Positions 5,426 through 5,436 of a stretch of DNA of 5,436 nucleotides are shown here, one piece after another. The notes below the pieces were generated by a model that was not told the origin of the DNA, did no database searches, and worked only from the letters and a program-made list of their open reading frames with translations. The stretch lies in the NCBI GenBank assembly GCA_020201365.1, contig JAIVGV010000134.1, positions 1 to 5,436 on the forward strand. The letters are read 5' to 3'. Position numbers and translations under genes: made by a program. The stretch is from Acidobacteriota bacterium (GTDB lineage: Bacteria; Acidobacteriota; Blastocatellia; Pyrinomonadales; Pyrinomonadaceae). How positions within the stretch are numbered: the first letter of the stretch is position 1; each line of letters begins with the position of its first letter.

Positions 5426-5436
5426 CGCCATCGGAG

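Noticed and set aside
1..5436. A phage, defence island or mobile element around the kinase-helicase gene.
   Set aside because: No integrase, transposase, tRNA attachment site, restriction gene or terminal repeat is seen, and base composition is even across the window.

Overview
The window is GC-rich bacterial DNA with four genes whose boundaries are clear and one (the zinc-ribbon gene) whose start is a judgement call. Several traits suggest an Acidobacteriota genome, perhaps Blastocatellia: a Ser/Thr kinase beginning with a LIAHYRV...GAGGMG nucleotide loop, a small protein opening with a CPxC...FCxxDGTPL zinc ribbon, and small exported proteins of types common in that phylum. This placement is inference from protein style; there is no rRNA or marker gene here to confirm it.

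Layout. Positions 40-318 (minus) encode a complete DUF427 protein with a good ribosome binding site and a perfect TATAAT -10 box just upstream. Positions 429-767 (minus) encode a 112-residue double zinc-ribbon protein, and 840-1520 (minus) a 226-residue secreted protein of unknown function. These two lie 72 bases apart in the same direction and may be co-transcribed. A 260-base divergent intergenic region (1521-1780) follows, with a weak minus-strand promoter candidate, a small inverted repeat and a tandemly duplicated Shine-Dalgarno sequence. Positions 1781-2341 (plus) encode a 186-residue exported protein with Arg/Asp/Glu-rich and Tyr/Gly/Asn-rich repeats, ended by a very strong intrinsic terminator (2376-2419).

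The rest, 2442-5339 (minus), is one uninterrupted 965-codon gene. It joins a complete Hanks-type Ser/Thr protein kinase (residues about 10-285) to a complete UvrD/Rep/PcrA-type superfamily 1 DNA helicase (about 320-965) through a short linker with no membrane segment. A TATAAT box sits at the right edge (5420-5425), so the gene probably has its own promoter and is read as the first gene of its transcript.

The kinase-helicase fusion is the item most worth attention. Both halves keep all the catalytic motifs I can check by eye, which suggests a helicase controlled by phosphorylation, or a kinase controlled by DNA or ATP state. No other repair, defence or mobile-element gene is visible, so its pathway cannot be read from context. 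I see no tRNA, rRNA, CRISPR array or insertion sequence.
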